NCBI RefSeq assembly: GCF_000307875.1
Contig: NZ_AJLS01000002.1
Coordinates: 1-64,000, forward strand
Direction: 5' to 3'
Origin: Neobacillus bataviensis LMG 21833
GTDB lineage: Bacteria > Bacillota > Bacilli > Bacillales > Cytobacillaceae
DNA length: 64,000 bases
In this document: one piece after another, positions 44,941-53,368 of the stretch
Layout of the letters: the number at the start of each line of letters is the position of its first letter
Numbering within the stretch: position 1 is the stretch's first letter
The notes under the pieces: model-generated
The model's database searches: none
Seen by the model: only the letters and a program-made list of their open reading frames with translations
What the model was told of the DNA's origin: nothing
Translations under genes and position numbers: made by a program

Positions 44941-44986
44941 GAAGATCACTTCCCAAATCTATTTTTTTACAGTTATATTAAGCATA

Positions 44987-45023
44987 AAGAGATAGCCCTG
45001 ACCAAAGAGCTATCTCCTTTTTT
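44987..45023 (-). terminator. Hairpin between subunit I and sco
   Basis: GAGATAGC/GCTATCTC stem with a 12-base loop; T-tract is short on the minus strand, so it may attenuate rather than end the transcript. Confidence 0.5.
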
Positions 45024-45026
45024 AAA

Positions 45027-45063
45027 CTGTCCAGCTCCAGCGCCTAGGCGCTTCCGCTTTTCT
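45027..45063. repeat. Dispersed Bacillaceae repeat with GCGCCTAGGCGC core
   Basis: CAGCTCCAGCGCCTAGGCGC followed by TTCCGCTTTT. The 12-base palindrome GCGCCTAGGCGC and flanking AGCTCCA/GCGGAA are a motif type seen repeatedly between genes in Bacillus-group genomes. It ends four bases before the subunit I stop codon. Confidence 0.75.
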
Positions 45064-45066
45064 TTT

Positions 45067-46749
45067 TTACCAAGTTTTGAATGGTGGAGAACCTGGAGGT
45101 GCATTTACGATAAACTCTGATAATGGGATGACGTACGCCATGGCAACAACCAATAGCATGACGACAATCCACATGCCCCAACGTTCTGTCCAATATGGAG
45201 TTTTGGTTGCATTTTCTTCTTCTTCTGCAATTGGGAATTCTGTATCACCCTTTGGTGCAAAGAACATCATATTAATTACTGCGTACACTTGAAGTAACAC
45301 ACCAATAATTAATAATGTCCCGCCAACTGCTAAGCACAATAAGTATGGGTTCCAGCTTAACGCTGTTGCGTTGTCCCCATAAGTTGTAAAGGAAGTTCTA
45401 CGCGGTGAACCAAGTAATCCTACAGCATGCATGGCTCCTGACATAAAGATCATACCAATTGTCCAAATCCAAGTTTGAATCACACCTAATCGATTGATTT
45501 GTGGTGTTAACACACGTTTTGAAATATAAGGAACCAACCAATAACTAATACCGAAGAATGTCATAACAACGGACATACCTAATGTTAAATGGAAGTGACC
45601 GACGATCCACATTGTATTATGAACGACTTGGTCTAATTGGTTCGTGCTTTGCGCAATACCGCCGGCACCAGCTGGAATAAAGGCAATCATCGCAATCATT
45701 GGAGCTAAGAAACGAACATCGCCCCAAGGCATTTTCTTATACCAGCCGATTAGACCTTTTCCGCCTTGTTTTCTTGCCGTACGTTCAAATACAGCGAACA
45801 TCGCCCATGCTGTCATTAATGAAGGGAAGCCGATCGCTAAACTCATAAATACGTGCATAAATTTAACAGATGGTGAAATTCCAGGGTCAACTATTTGGTG
45901 ATGGAATCCACCAGTAATATTCATAACAACTAAGGCAATAATAACGACACGTGTTAATGTATCACTCCAGCGTTTGCCGCTAATGATTTTTGGTACGATA
46001 ACATACCAGGCAGAAACGGCTGTTAAATACCAGATATTAACCAACGTATGACCGAAGGCCCAGAATAGTGTACGGGCAACCATAACGTTGATCGTCTTAA
46101 CCCAGCCAAATGACCAAGGGATAATCATCACGATTACTTCGATTGCTACAGGAAGAGAGCCGAAGAATAATAGAACGAATACGCCAGTAGCAAAGTATGA
46201 AAGAATTGGAACATGCTGCCCTTTATGATTCTTTCTCCAGTTGGCAACTTGGATAAAGGCTCCGAATGCACACATCCAAACACCTACCACAATTAATGCT
46301 AAACCAATATAAAACATTGGCGCAGCTGCCATCGGCGGATAGAAGGTATACATGACAGATGCATCACCCATGATAATTGGGATGACCGCTAAAACAAAAC
46401 CGACCATCTTCAATCCAAAGCCAATCCAAGCCATCGTTCTTACTTTTGGAAGCAGGCCGCCTAAGGTATGGGACATTCCTGCGTAAAAATATCCAATCGT
46501 AAAGAAGGCAGTTAATACAACAACTAATAACAAACCATGTGCGGTTAACACTTGATAATAGTTAACCCATGACGGTAATTCTAACAATCCTGCACGATTC
46601 AGCCCTTGCACAAGACCTAAAATCCCGCCAAGAAGTATGGCCATAAATGCTACAAAAATATATGATTTCGTTAATAGGGCATCTTCTTTACTAATCCCCA
46701 TTATCTTATTTGCTTTATCTTTAAAGTCTCTAGATTTCGCTGTTTGCAT
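45067..46749 (-). CDS. cbaA: Haem-copper reductase subunit I, ba3-like; probable CuA-type nitric oxide reductase
   Basis: 560-residue catalytic subunit with about 13 helices. It aligns through the core with Thermus ba3 subunit I: YYQVLTAHG (low-spin haem His71), ARTLFWAFGH (CuB/FeB His234), GGFHHQ (His283, His284), and GHFH (His385, His387). In ba3 oxidases the CuB helix reads GHPIVYFW and its Tyr237 is covalently joined to the histidine; here it reads GHTLVNIW, with Asn238. Loss of this Tyr is a hallmark of NO reductases, and a CuA-containing NOR with a cbaA-type subunit is known from Bacillus azotoformans. An O2 reductase cannot be excluded without assay. Operon: IIA, II, I, Sco. Confidence 0.9.
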   Translation of the reverse strand: MQTAKSRDFKDKANKIMGISKEDALLTKSYIFVAFMAILLGGILGLVQGLNRAGLLELPSWVNYYQVLTAHGLLLVVVLTAFFTIGYFYAGMSHTLGGLLPKVRTMAWIGFGLKMVGFVLAVIPIIMGDASVMYTFYPPMAAAPMFYIGLALIVVGVWMCAFGAFIQVANWRKNHKGQHVPILSYFATGVFVLLFFGSLPVAIEVIVMIIPWSFGWVKTINVMVARTLFWAFGHTLVNIWYLTAVSAWYVIVPKIISGKRWSDTLTRVVIIALVVMNITGGFHHQIVDPGISPSVKFMHVFMSLAIGFPSLMTAWAMFAVFERTARKQGGKGLIGWYKKMPWGDVRFLAPMIAMIAFIPAGAGGIAQSTNQLDQVVHNTMWIVGHFHLTLGMSVVMTFFGISYWLVPYISKRVLTPQINRLGVIQTWIWTIGMIFMSGAMHAVGLLGSPRRTSFTTYGDNATALSWNPYLLCLAVGGTLLIIGVLLQVYAVINMMFFAPKGDTEFPIAEEEENATKTPYWTERWGMWIVVMLLVVAMAYVIPLSEFIVNAPPGSPPFKTW

Positions 46750-46763
46750 GTTGTTTCCCCCCT

Positions 46764-47234
46764 TTATTTAACCGTTATCGTTGTACTCATCAATTGGTGA
46801 CCGGCACCGCAATATTCATTACATAACACTAAATATGTTCCAGGCTTATCAAATTTTTGAGTGATCTTTTGAATATGCCCCGGCACTACCATTGTATTTA
46901 AGTTTGTTTCAGCCACTTCAAAACCGTGGACAACATCTTTAGAAGTTAAGGTAAAGTGGACGGTAGATCCGGCAGGTACTTCAATATTAGCCGGATTAAA
47001 ACTAAATACTTGCAGTGTCATAACGACTTCGTATTCATTTTCACCAATCTTTGTAATCCCCGGTTTATCAAATGGTGCTGTTTGATCTACCTTTTGTGGG
47101 TCAATGATTTCTTTATTACTTGGCGGCTCTAAGTCGAAGGCAAATGCCTGGTAGCCTGTGATAAACATAAAAATCATGATCATACCAAAACTTAAGGTAA
47201 GCCATATTTTTTCATCAAGATGCATTTTCATCAT
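46764..47234 (-). CDS. cbaB: Haem-copper reductase subunit II with CuA centre
   Basis: 156 residues: one N-terminal membrane helix (IWLTLSFGMIMIFMFITGYQAF), then an extracytoplasmic cupredoxin domain. The binuclear CuA ligands are intact: His in VVHGFEV, then C-x3-C, His and Met in VLCNEYCGAGHQLM. It is the short ba3-type subunit II without a fused cytochrome c domain, so electrons must come from a separate donor. GGGGGG precedes ATG 47234 (a second ATG is in frame three bases on). It ends 14 bases before subunit I. Confidence 0.94.
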   Translation of the reverse strand: MMKMHLDEKIWLTLSFGMIMIFMFITGYQAFAFDLEPPSNKEIIDPQKVDQTAPFDKPGITKIGENEYEVVMTLQVFSFNPANIEVPAGSTVHFTLTSKDVVHGFEVAETNLNTMVVPGHIQKITQKFDKPGTYLVLCNEYCGAGHQLMSTTITVK

Positions 47235-47243
47235 TTTCCCCCC

Positions 47244-47384
47244 CTATAATCTCGTCATATATAACCCGTATAACAATAAATAAGTAGCAAGAATTACGAT
47301 TCCGACAACACTGACGGAAATCCAGGTTCCTTTTAGCGGAGCTTCATGTGATTCATTTTTTTTATTACCCTTAGTAGATGCCAT
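47244..47384 (-). CDS. Haem-copper reductase subunit IIA (single-helix small subunit)
   Basis: 46-residue protein read directly from the minus strand: a basic N-terminus (MASTKGNKKNESHEAPLKG), then one membrane helix (WISVSVVGIVILATYLLLYGLY) and MTRL. Small one-helix IIA subunits are characteristic of ba3-type enzymes, where they supply the missing first helix of subunit II. The stop lies nine bases before the subunit II start, and AAAGGGG is upstream of ATG 47384. Position, size and topology support the call. Confidence 0.85.
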   Translation of the reverse strand: MASTKGNKKNESHEAPLKGTWISVSVVGIVILATYLLLYGLYMTRL

Positions 47385-47673
47385 CCCTTTTCATCCCCTT
47401 TATCTTCTTCATACTTACATAATAATTGCGAAGGGTTATCAACGAAGTGAACTGAATCACGGGACAGTAGAATTTTTTTAAGGGTAAAAATAGTATTTAT
47501 TATTTTCTTTTCAACAGAAAAGGGAAAATAAATATGTCTTTTAAAGCCTTAAAAAGATATATTTTCACTGTTTTAAACTTCCTTTGCGCATTATTTCAAT
47601 TTTTTAAAATAGCTTTAATTATAGATTTGGATGAAATAAATAATGACAAATTTGTGAACTGCGTTAAAAATTC
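47385..47673. other. Upstream region of the haem-copper operon
   Basis: AT-rich and non-coding. On the minus strand a TTGATA at about 47436 could be a -35, but no strong -10 at proper spacing is seen. No clear FNR or NsrR/ResD box was identified by eye. Confidence 0.4.
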
Positions 47674-47731
47674 CGAAAAAAAAGCTGTCTCCTAGTATGG
47701 CAATTTACTTCCATACTAGGAGACAGCTTTA
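47674..47731 (-). terminator. Intrinsic terminator after ctaB
   Basis: A 19-base stem (AAGCTGTCTCCTAGTATGG and its complement) with a 9-base loop followed on the minus strand by eight T residues. Confidence 0.95.
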
Positions 47732-47741
47732 TATTATTTTC

Positions 47742-48671
47742 TTATCTAAACATCGGCATTGTTACAATAATCATCATCAGAAACATAATCGTTATATAAT
47801 TTACCGAATAAAGAAAAATCACATGAGCCCACTTAAGATCATTCTTCGTGAAAAATCCATAAATACTTACAGCCAGCCAGCCAACATTTAGCAGGGTCGC
47901 TAACACAACAAATGATGTTCCTAACGATCCTAGATAAAATGGTAATGGCAGTAGACAGGCAACATAAACCGCCATTTGCCGCTTCGTCATCGGTAATCCA
48001 TAAACAACTGGAAGCATGGCCACCCCCGCCGCTTTGTATTCATCGTACTTCTTGATCGCAATAGCAAAGGTATGAGGCATTTGAAAAATAAACAAAATGA
48101 GTGCCAGCATAATTGGGATAATATGAAAACCGGATTCTATCGCCGTCCAGCCAATTAATGGCGTAACAGCACCTGAAACGCTACCGATGACAGTATTAAG
48201 TGTATATCTGCGTTTGGACCACATCGTATATAAGATTACATAAGTAAACCAGCCGACAAACCCATAAATGGCTGCTTCAACTGTTGTAAAAAGTAAGAGG
48301 ATGAACCCTATTACAGACAAGCTAATTCCCAATGTTAAAACCATTTTCAACGAAAAATGGCCTGTAACGGTTGGACGCTTCTTCGTTCTATCCATAACTG
48401 TGTCAATATCAACATCGTACCAGTTATTGATCACAAGTGCTCCCGCCATAACAAGCGTACTGCCAATAAGCGTCAGAAAAAATACATCCCAATAATCATT
48501 AAAAGAAGCTCCAGTAAAATAAAGTGCTAACCAAAATCCCGTAAACACAGGCAAAACATTTGCAATTAAAACTGGCGCTTTAAAAAGTGCCCGTATATCG
48601 GCAAATAACGTAGAATTCGTTAAAGCAGCTCCCCCACCATTTTGTGGAGCAGCAATGCTATTCTTATTCAA
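47742..48671 (-). CDS. ctaB: Protohaem IX farnesyltransferase (haem O synthase)
   Basis: 309-residue UbiA-family prenyltransferase in the membrane that adds farnesyl to haem B, making haem O. Nine helices are predicted; the diphosphate-binding motif is NNWYDVDIDTVMDRTKKRP in loop 2-3, with KKYDEYKAAGVAMLPVVYG in loop 6-7. It lies on the same strand upstream of the haem-copper operon but is separated by a strong terminator, so it is its own unit that may serve this reductase or the main oxidases elsewhere. Confidence 0.94.
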   Translation of the reverse strand: MNKNSIAAPQNGGGAALTNSTLFADIRALFKAPVLIANVLPVFTGFWLALYFTGASFNDYWDVFFLTLIGSTLVMAGALVINNWYDVDIDTVMDRTKKRPTVTGHFSLKMVLTLGISLSVIGFILLLFTTVEAAIYGFVGWFTYVILYTMWSKRRYTLNTVIGSVSGAVTPLIGWTAIESGFHIIPIMLALILFIFQMPHTFAIAIKKYDEYKAAGVAMLPVVYGLPMTKRQMAVYVACLLPLPFYLGSLGTSFVVLATLLNVGWLAVSIYGFFTKNDLKWAHVIFLYSVNYITIMFLMMIIVTMPMFR

Positions 48672-48865
48672 TTCAAAATCCTCCCTACATCGTGGTTGGA
48701 AAAGTTCTTCATACTATCAATTTTCCTCACTATACATATTAACATAATTCTTTGTCATATATATGCTGGAAGCTTAATGTAATTTTCCTAAGGAGCTGCC
48801 TCACTTTTTATCATAGTTAATTTAAATGCAAATGCTATATGGTTTGCTTCATTCCAAGCTAAATT

Positions 48866-49123
48866 TTAATCAAATAGCTTGGCAATGATGCCTGCAACGA
48901 TCACCACAATAAAAGCGCCAATCAGAGAGGGAACTAACGAAAAACCTACTAGCATTGGCCCCCATGACCCAAATAAATATTCACCAACCCAAGCCCCGAC
49001 GAAACCGGCAATGATAGCCCCGGCCCAGCTTCCCGGCATCTTAACAGGCGATAACTTATCCGCAACAATACCAATGATCATTGCAATAATAACAGTAAGA
49101 ATAAATGAAACTATGCTCATCAA
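48866..49123 (-). CDS. GlsB/YeaQ/YmgE-family small membrane protein
   Basis: 85 residues with three glycine-rich helices: IVSFILTVIIAMIIGIVADKL, GSWAGAIIAGFVGAWVGEYLFG and LVGFSLVPSLIGAFIVVIVAGIIAKLFD. This is the transglycosylase-associated / stress-response membrane family; its biochemical role is unknown. AAAAGGAG precedes ATG. A 10-base inverted repeat (49142-49177) lies just upstream. Confidence 0.88.
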   Translation of the reverse strand: MMSIVSFILTVIIAMIIGIVADKLSPVKMPGSWAGAIIAGFVGAWVGEYLFGSWGPMLVGFSLVPSLIGAFIVVIVAGIIAKLFD

Positions 49124-49141
49124 AAAAACTCCTTTTTACCA

Positions 49142-49177
49142 GCTTATTCGATCCTTGTATTAAGTGTTCGAATAAGC
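49142..49177. promoter_or_regulatory. Inverted repeat upstream of the GlsB-family gene
   Basis: GCTTATTCGA and TCGAATAAGC, perfect 10-base arms around 16 bases, 20 bases before the ribosome site. It may be an operator or a 5' UTR stem-loop. Confidence 0.45.
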
Positions 49178-49199
49178 CCGTAATATGGAATCTAGTACT

Positions 49200-49238
49200 A
49201 AAAAAATAACTCCATCCTGTAAAGGACGGAGTTATTTT
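49200..49238 (-). terminator. Intrinsic terminator after the CwlO-like gene
   Basis: AATAACTCC(G/A)TCCT arms pair around a short loop, then seven T residues on the minus strand. Confidence 0.9.
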
Positions 49239-49267
49239 GGAGTTGCGTCTTCAAAAAATTGCTGCCT

Positions 49268-50452
49268 CTAGTGCAATATTCTAGCAGCACTAGAAAAAGA
49301 TGACGGATTATACGAAGCAATTTTCACAACATCACCCGTTTGCGGGGCATGGATATATTGCCCACCACCAATATAGATGCCGACATGATAAGCTGGTGAT
49401 CCCCTGAATACTAAATCTCCAGGCTGTACTTGACTTGGAGAAATTCTTGTTCCAACATTTTGCTGGGAACTTGACACTCTAGGAAGATTAACGCCAACAG
49501 AACGATACACATATGAAACGAATCCTGAACAATCAAATCCGCTTGGCGTTGTCCCACCCCAAACGTAAGGAACTCCCAAGAATTGTTTAGCATACGCAAT
49601 TACCGCACTTGCCGATCCAGAATTGGTCGGAATGGCAACATTAGTCGCTGGTGTTGAAACTGCAGCGCTTTTTACAGATGATGGCCGTTCAGATTGTTGT
49701 TGGGTTCCTTGGGATTGTTGTTGTGTTTGTTGTGCTTGTTGAGCCTGTTGAGCCTGTTGTGCTTGTTGAGCCTGTTGTGCTTGTTGTTGGGCTATTTGAG
49801 CCTGCCGTGCCGCTTCTTCTTGAGCCTGCTGATCCTTAAGGTTTTGTAATTCGTTTTGAGAAGCAGCCAATTTTGCTGCAACTTCGTTTTTAGCTTCTTC
49901 AATACTTTTTTGTTCAGCAGCCAATTCAGCCTGATTCTTTTTTAAATTGTCCAATTCACTATTTAATTTTTCCTCAGCTGTTTTCAACGCTTGTTCTTTT
50001 TCATTTAAACCATTCAGTAAGTCTGTATCTTGTTCCATTATCTGCGAAATTGCAGTAAAACGATTTAAAAATTCAGAAAGATTCGTAGAAGTAAGCAAAA
50101 GTTCCGCGTAAGTAGCAAGAGACTGTTTTCCTTCTAACTGAATGCTTTTTAATCGTTCAGAATAAACCTTTTTGTGCGTGTCTAAGGACTTTTTTGCTGC
50201 TTCAATTTCAGCCTTAGTTTCTTCAATTTTTGCTTGTTGTGTTTTAATTTGATTATTCAGTTTTTCACTATTTGCCATTGCTAAAGTGATTCGGTTATCT
50301 AATTGTTGCATCTTTGTTTCAAAGTCATTGATTTGCCCTTGTGTCGCATCGATTTGTCCTTGCGTCACTGGACTTGCAAACGCAGGTGTTGCTTGAATCA
50401 TAGTTGCGAGAACCGCAGCCGATACCGTATATTTAATGAATTTTTTGATCAT
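49268..50452 (-). CDS. Secreted NlpC/P60 peptidoglycan endopeptidase (CwlO-like)
   Basis: 394-residue D,L-endopeptidase likely cutting peptidoglycan stem peptides during growth. Signal peptide FIKYTVSAAVLATMIQATPAFA ends near residue 26. Residues 35-215 are a long coiled coil (the FtsEX-interacting type in CwlO), followed by a Gln/Ala repeat tract (QQA units) as linker. The catalytic domain is at about 280-394: Cys in GFDCSGFVSYVY, His in YHVGIYIG, and His in YIHAP. Single-gene unit ending at a terminator. Relation to FtsEX is family knowledge only. Confidence 0.92.
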   Translation of the reverse strand: MIKKFIKYTVSAAVLATMIQATPAFASPVTQGQIDATQGQINDFETKMQQLDNRITLAMANSEKLNNQIKTQQAKIEETKAEIEAAKKSLDTHKKVYSERLKSIQLEGKQSLATYAELLLTSTNLSEFLNRFTAISQIMEQDTDLLNGLNEKEQALKTAEEKLNSELDNLKKNQAELAAEQKSIEEAKNEVAAKLAASQNELQNLKDQQAQEEAARQAQIAQQQAQQAQQAQQAQQAQQAQQTQQQSQGTQQQSERPSSVKSAAVSTPATNVAIPTNSGSASAVIAYAKQFLGVPYVWGGTTPSGFDCSGFVSYVYRSVGVNLPRVSSSQQNVGTRISPSQVQPGDLVFRGSPAYHVGIYIGGGQYIHAPQTGDVVKIASYNPSSFSSAARILH

Positions 50453-50694
50453 AGCAAAATCTCCTTTTGTTCCCTATCATTCATTCTGATTTCTAATATA
50501 GTTCTAGTTTATAGTCTTAATTGACTAAAAACAATGAATCTGTCGGTAATGTAATATAATTGTAATTTTATGTAGAAAAATATGACAAAAAATCGACATT
50601 AGTTCCCTTGTGAAATTTTCATCATCGTTTTTGAGCAACATAAAAAGCAAGGAGTATGATTCCTTTGCTTTAAGTGTATATATAGAAATTCTCC

Positions 50695-51999
50695 TTACTT
50701 TGCACGAAGCACCCCATCTGGATCGACCAAACCAGCAAAAGTCCATGTCTTACCTTGATCCTTTGATGTAAACTTTGCCAAAACCTTTCCGCCCAAGTAA
50801 TCACCTTCTGGACCTTGATTCACTAATAAAGTTCCTTCCGTTCCGAGATAGGTAGGAATTTCCGCTACTGTGAAATAACCCTGATATTCTGCCGGTATCG
50901 GAACCTCAACGCGTTCCCATTTTCCTCCACCATCGGTAGTCCGGTATAGATTGGGCTTTGGAGGCTGCCCTTCATAGCGATATTCACCAAAGGAGATAAA
51001 TCCTAATTGATCATTAATAAACCCTCCATCTGTTACTAAGTCATAGGTTTCATCCACTGATCCGACATTGTACCATGACTGACCACCATCGTTTGTTTTA
51101 AAAATAAAATGAGCCTCCCAACTCATCGTTTTATCACCTGTCAAGATGAGATATCCATCCTGGTCAGACGTAAACCCCAGTTTTAGCATGCGTAAAGATG
51201 GCAGCTGATTAGAAACCAACGCCTCATTCCAAGATTTCCCCTTATCCCTACTAACCAGAACCTTCGTCTCTTGGTTAAGTGCAAACGCTGTTATCTCCGG
51301 TGTAATCACATAACTGCCTTCTAATAACTGTTGTTCTGCCCCATTGGATCCACCGCTAAATAAAGCGTCAATTGCAACAGGGACGACCTTCCAGTTTTGG
51401 CCATTATCATAAGTGACCTTAAGCTTTTCATCCTTAATCTCATACTTTATGCTTTTCGATAGTTTCTTTATTCCCGCCTTCTTATGATATTCTTTCAACG
51501 TTTCAATAGGCGGCAACCCGATTTGTGTATCGGTTGTTTTTTCAATATTTGCTAATGTGTACGTTAAGTTTTCTTCCTTATTGATTGTTAGTTTCCAAAC
51601 GATATTAGGAACGACTCTATCATTCTGCATCTTTCCCCAACCATAGTCGATTTCTTGTGTTTCTTCAGGTAACTGAACTTGAAAAACGACCGCAACGACA
51701 AAAGAGTTTTCATCTCCCGATAACTTGGTAAATCTAGTAAAAGTCGGATTGGCAATGATTCCATCGTTTTCTAAGCTTTTAATGAAATCAAACCAGATTC
51801 GGTAGGCAATCGTTTCAGGTTTTTGGTCATATTCTTCTACTTGAGATGTGTAGGGGAGCTTACTGTTTATATCTGCCTTTTTTACTTCGACTGGTTTAGG
51901 AATTGGATTTTCATGATTATCATTAACCATTTGAAAGATAATGAGGGCAACCGTTAATACCGAAATGATAATGAGTAATCGACCTTGCGCTTTATTCAT
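50695..51999 (-). CDS. Membrane-anchored beta-propeller protein with Asp-box (BNR) repeats
   Basis: 434-residue exported protein of unknown function. One N-terminal helix (LLIIISVLTVALIIFQMV) is a signal anchor. Residues about 45-190 are a mixed domain; the rest holds Asp-box repeats of the S/T-x-D-x-G-x-x-W type: SRDKGKSWNEA, KTNDGGQSWYN, TTDGGGKWERV and SKDQGKTWTF, each a propeller blade marker as in Vps10/YCF48/sialidase folds. Sialidase activity is not implied. ATG 51999 follows GAGGATG; two in-frame ATGs upstream overlap it. Confidence 0.8.
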   Translation of the reverse strand: MNKAQGRLLIIISVLTVALIIFQMVNDNHENPIPKPVEVKKADINSKLPYTSQVEEYDQKPETIAYRIWFDFIKSLENDGIIANPTFTRFTKLSGDENSFVVAVVFQVQLPEETQEIDYGWGKMQNDRVVPNIVWKLTINKEENLTYTLANIEKTTDTQIGLPPIETLKEYHKKAGIKKLSKSIKYEIKDEKLKVTYDNGQNWKVVPVAIDALFSGGSNGAEQQLLEGSYVITPEITAFALNQETKVLVSRDKGKSWNEALVSNQLPSLRMLKLGFTSDQDGYLILTGDKTMSWEAHFIFKTNDGGQSWYNVGSVDETYDLVTDGGFINDQLGFISFGEYRYEGQPPKPNLYRTTDGGGKWERVEVPIPAEYQGYFTVAEIPTYLGTEGTLLVNQGPEGDYLGGKVLAKFTSKDQGKTWTFAGLVDPDGVLRAK

Positions 52000-52116
52000 T
52001 AAAATCATCCTCATTCAAAATATATATGTGGTAAATTACTTATCGACTTCCACCTTTATAAATATCTCTAAGTTAATCGTAACATAAATTAAAAAAGGAA
52101 TTGCCATTACCACTAA

Positions 52117-52142
52117 GAAAAAGCCACCATTTAATGGCAGCT
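52117..52142 (-). terminator. Intrinsic terminator after the MGT glycosyltransferase gene
   Basis: GCTGCCAT/ATGGTGGC stem (two wobble pairs) then CTTTTTC on the minus strand. Confidence 0.7.
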
Positions 52143-52157
52143 GAGAAATTTCTATAT

Positions 52158-53348
52158 TTAGATATCATATTTACTTTTAAATTTAAAAATCTCATCAACA
52201 GCTTGGTGATATCCACCCGATTTTTGAAAGGATTCCCTTATATTCGAAACGGCTTTTTGGAAAGATGGATTGTTTAGCACATGATCTGCGGCTTCACGTA
52301 GTTGATTTGCGGTCAAGCCTTGCATTTGTAGCTGCATACCGGCACCGATTTTGGCCACTTGTCCGGCAATGATCGGCTGATCCGCACCTTGTGGGATTAC
52401 AATAAGTGGAACCCCGTAATAGAGACCTTCATGGGTACTGTTCATTCCACCATGTGTAATAAATAATTTAGTATATTTCAGTACCTCAGTTTGTGGAACA
52501 TAATTTTTTACAATGAAGTTTTTAGGAATCTCGCCCAAATCAGAAGCCCGCGCTTTTTCCCCAATCGACATGACAACGGTATGATCCGTGTTCCCAAATG
52601 CCTTAAAACAAAGCTTATAAAAATCAATGGCTTGGTTAAAGACAGTACCAAGTGAAATATAGATTGGACCTTTCCCCTTGATTGCTGTAAGGTCAAAGTT
52701 TTCTTGAATAAATCGTGTAGAGATGGATGGACCAATAAATTTGTACGTATGGTCGAATGCTTCTCCAAAAGGTTGAAACTCCCTAGTTGTATAAACGATT
52801 GTAAGCGGTGCAGGATTACAAAAAACTTCGTAAGGCGAAAGAATCTTAATGCCATATTTTTCTTCAATCCTTGCCGTCAGCCTTTGGAATTCAGAGAATG
52901 TTTCTGCTGGAATTTTTTTAGAAAGCTGTTCGAACATGTTATCGAATTGTGCTTCTGTCTGTGCAAAAGAAGTACACGAATTGATGGCCGGAAGTTTAAG
53001 GATTTGGGCAAGTATACGGCCGCAGCCAAACATGGAATCGTGGATGATGTAATCAAAATGTTCTCCTTCGATCTGTCCAAGCACGCTAGGAATAACAATA
53101 TCTGCCGTAAATAAAAGACCATTGATTCTTTCGAGTAAATTATTTCTTCCACCCGAGATAAATGCTTTTATAAATTGTTGACCATCCAAAGTTCGTACAA
53201 TAGCTCCCGTCTTCTCAATACGTTCGCGAAAATCTTCTATTGTGAAGTACACTACCTCTTCGCCACGCGAAATAAGCTCTTCTACAACCCCAATAGTTGG
53301 ATTAATATGACCTTCTGATCCGGCATTAATAAACAAAACACGTGCCAT
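52158..53348 (-). CDS. MGT-family UDP-glycosyltransferase (YjiC/YojK-like)
   Basis: 396-residue GT-B enzyme of family GT1 that adds a sugar to small hydrophobic acceptors such as macrolides or flavonoids. The N-terminal domain starts RVLFINAGSEGHINPTIGVVEEL with the conserved acceptor-side His; the C-domain has ISLGTVFNQ and the donor-binding signature FITHGGMNSTHEGLYYGVPLIVIPQGADQ. ATG 53346-53348 has AGGAG eight bases upstream; the GTG at 53354 is less well placed. Single gene; acceptor unknown. Confidence 0.92.
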   Translation of the reverse strand: MARVLFINAGSEGHINPTIGVVEELISRGEEVVYFTIEDFRERIEKTGAIVRTLDGQQFIKAFISGGRNNLLERINGLLFTADIVIPSVLGQIEGEHFDYIIHDSMFGCGRILAQILKLPAINSCTSFAQTEAQFDNMFEQLSKKIPAETFSEFQRLTARIEEKYGIKILSPYEVFCNPAPLTIVYTTREFQPFGEAFDHTYKFIGPSISTRFIQENFDLTAIKGKGPIYISLGTVFNQAIDFYKLCFKAFGNTDHTVVMSIGEKARASDLGEIPKNFIVKNYVPQTEVLKYTKLFITHGGMNSTHEGLYYGVPLIVIPQGADQPIIAGQVAKIGAGMQLQMQGLTANQLREAADHVLNNPSFQKAVSNIRESFQKSGGYHQAVDEIFKFKSKYDI

Positions 53349-53368
53349 TTTCACCGCTCCTTGACTTT

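Noticed and set aside
45067-46749. Annotation as cbb3 oxidase or quinol-dependent NOR (qNOR)
   Set aside because: The sequence aligns with ba3 subunit I over its length, and the partner subunit has a CuA site, unlike cbb3 or qNOR/cNOR.
49720-49800. Regular short repeats resembling a CRISPR or minisatellite array
   Set aside because: The units are codons of a Gln/Ala linker within the CwlO-like gene, in frame throughout, with no unique spacers.
50695-51999. Sialidase
   Set aside because: Asp boxes are structural; the catalytic Arg triad, Tyr/Glu pair of sialidases is not evident.
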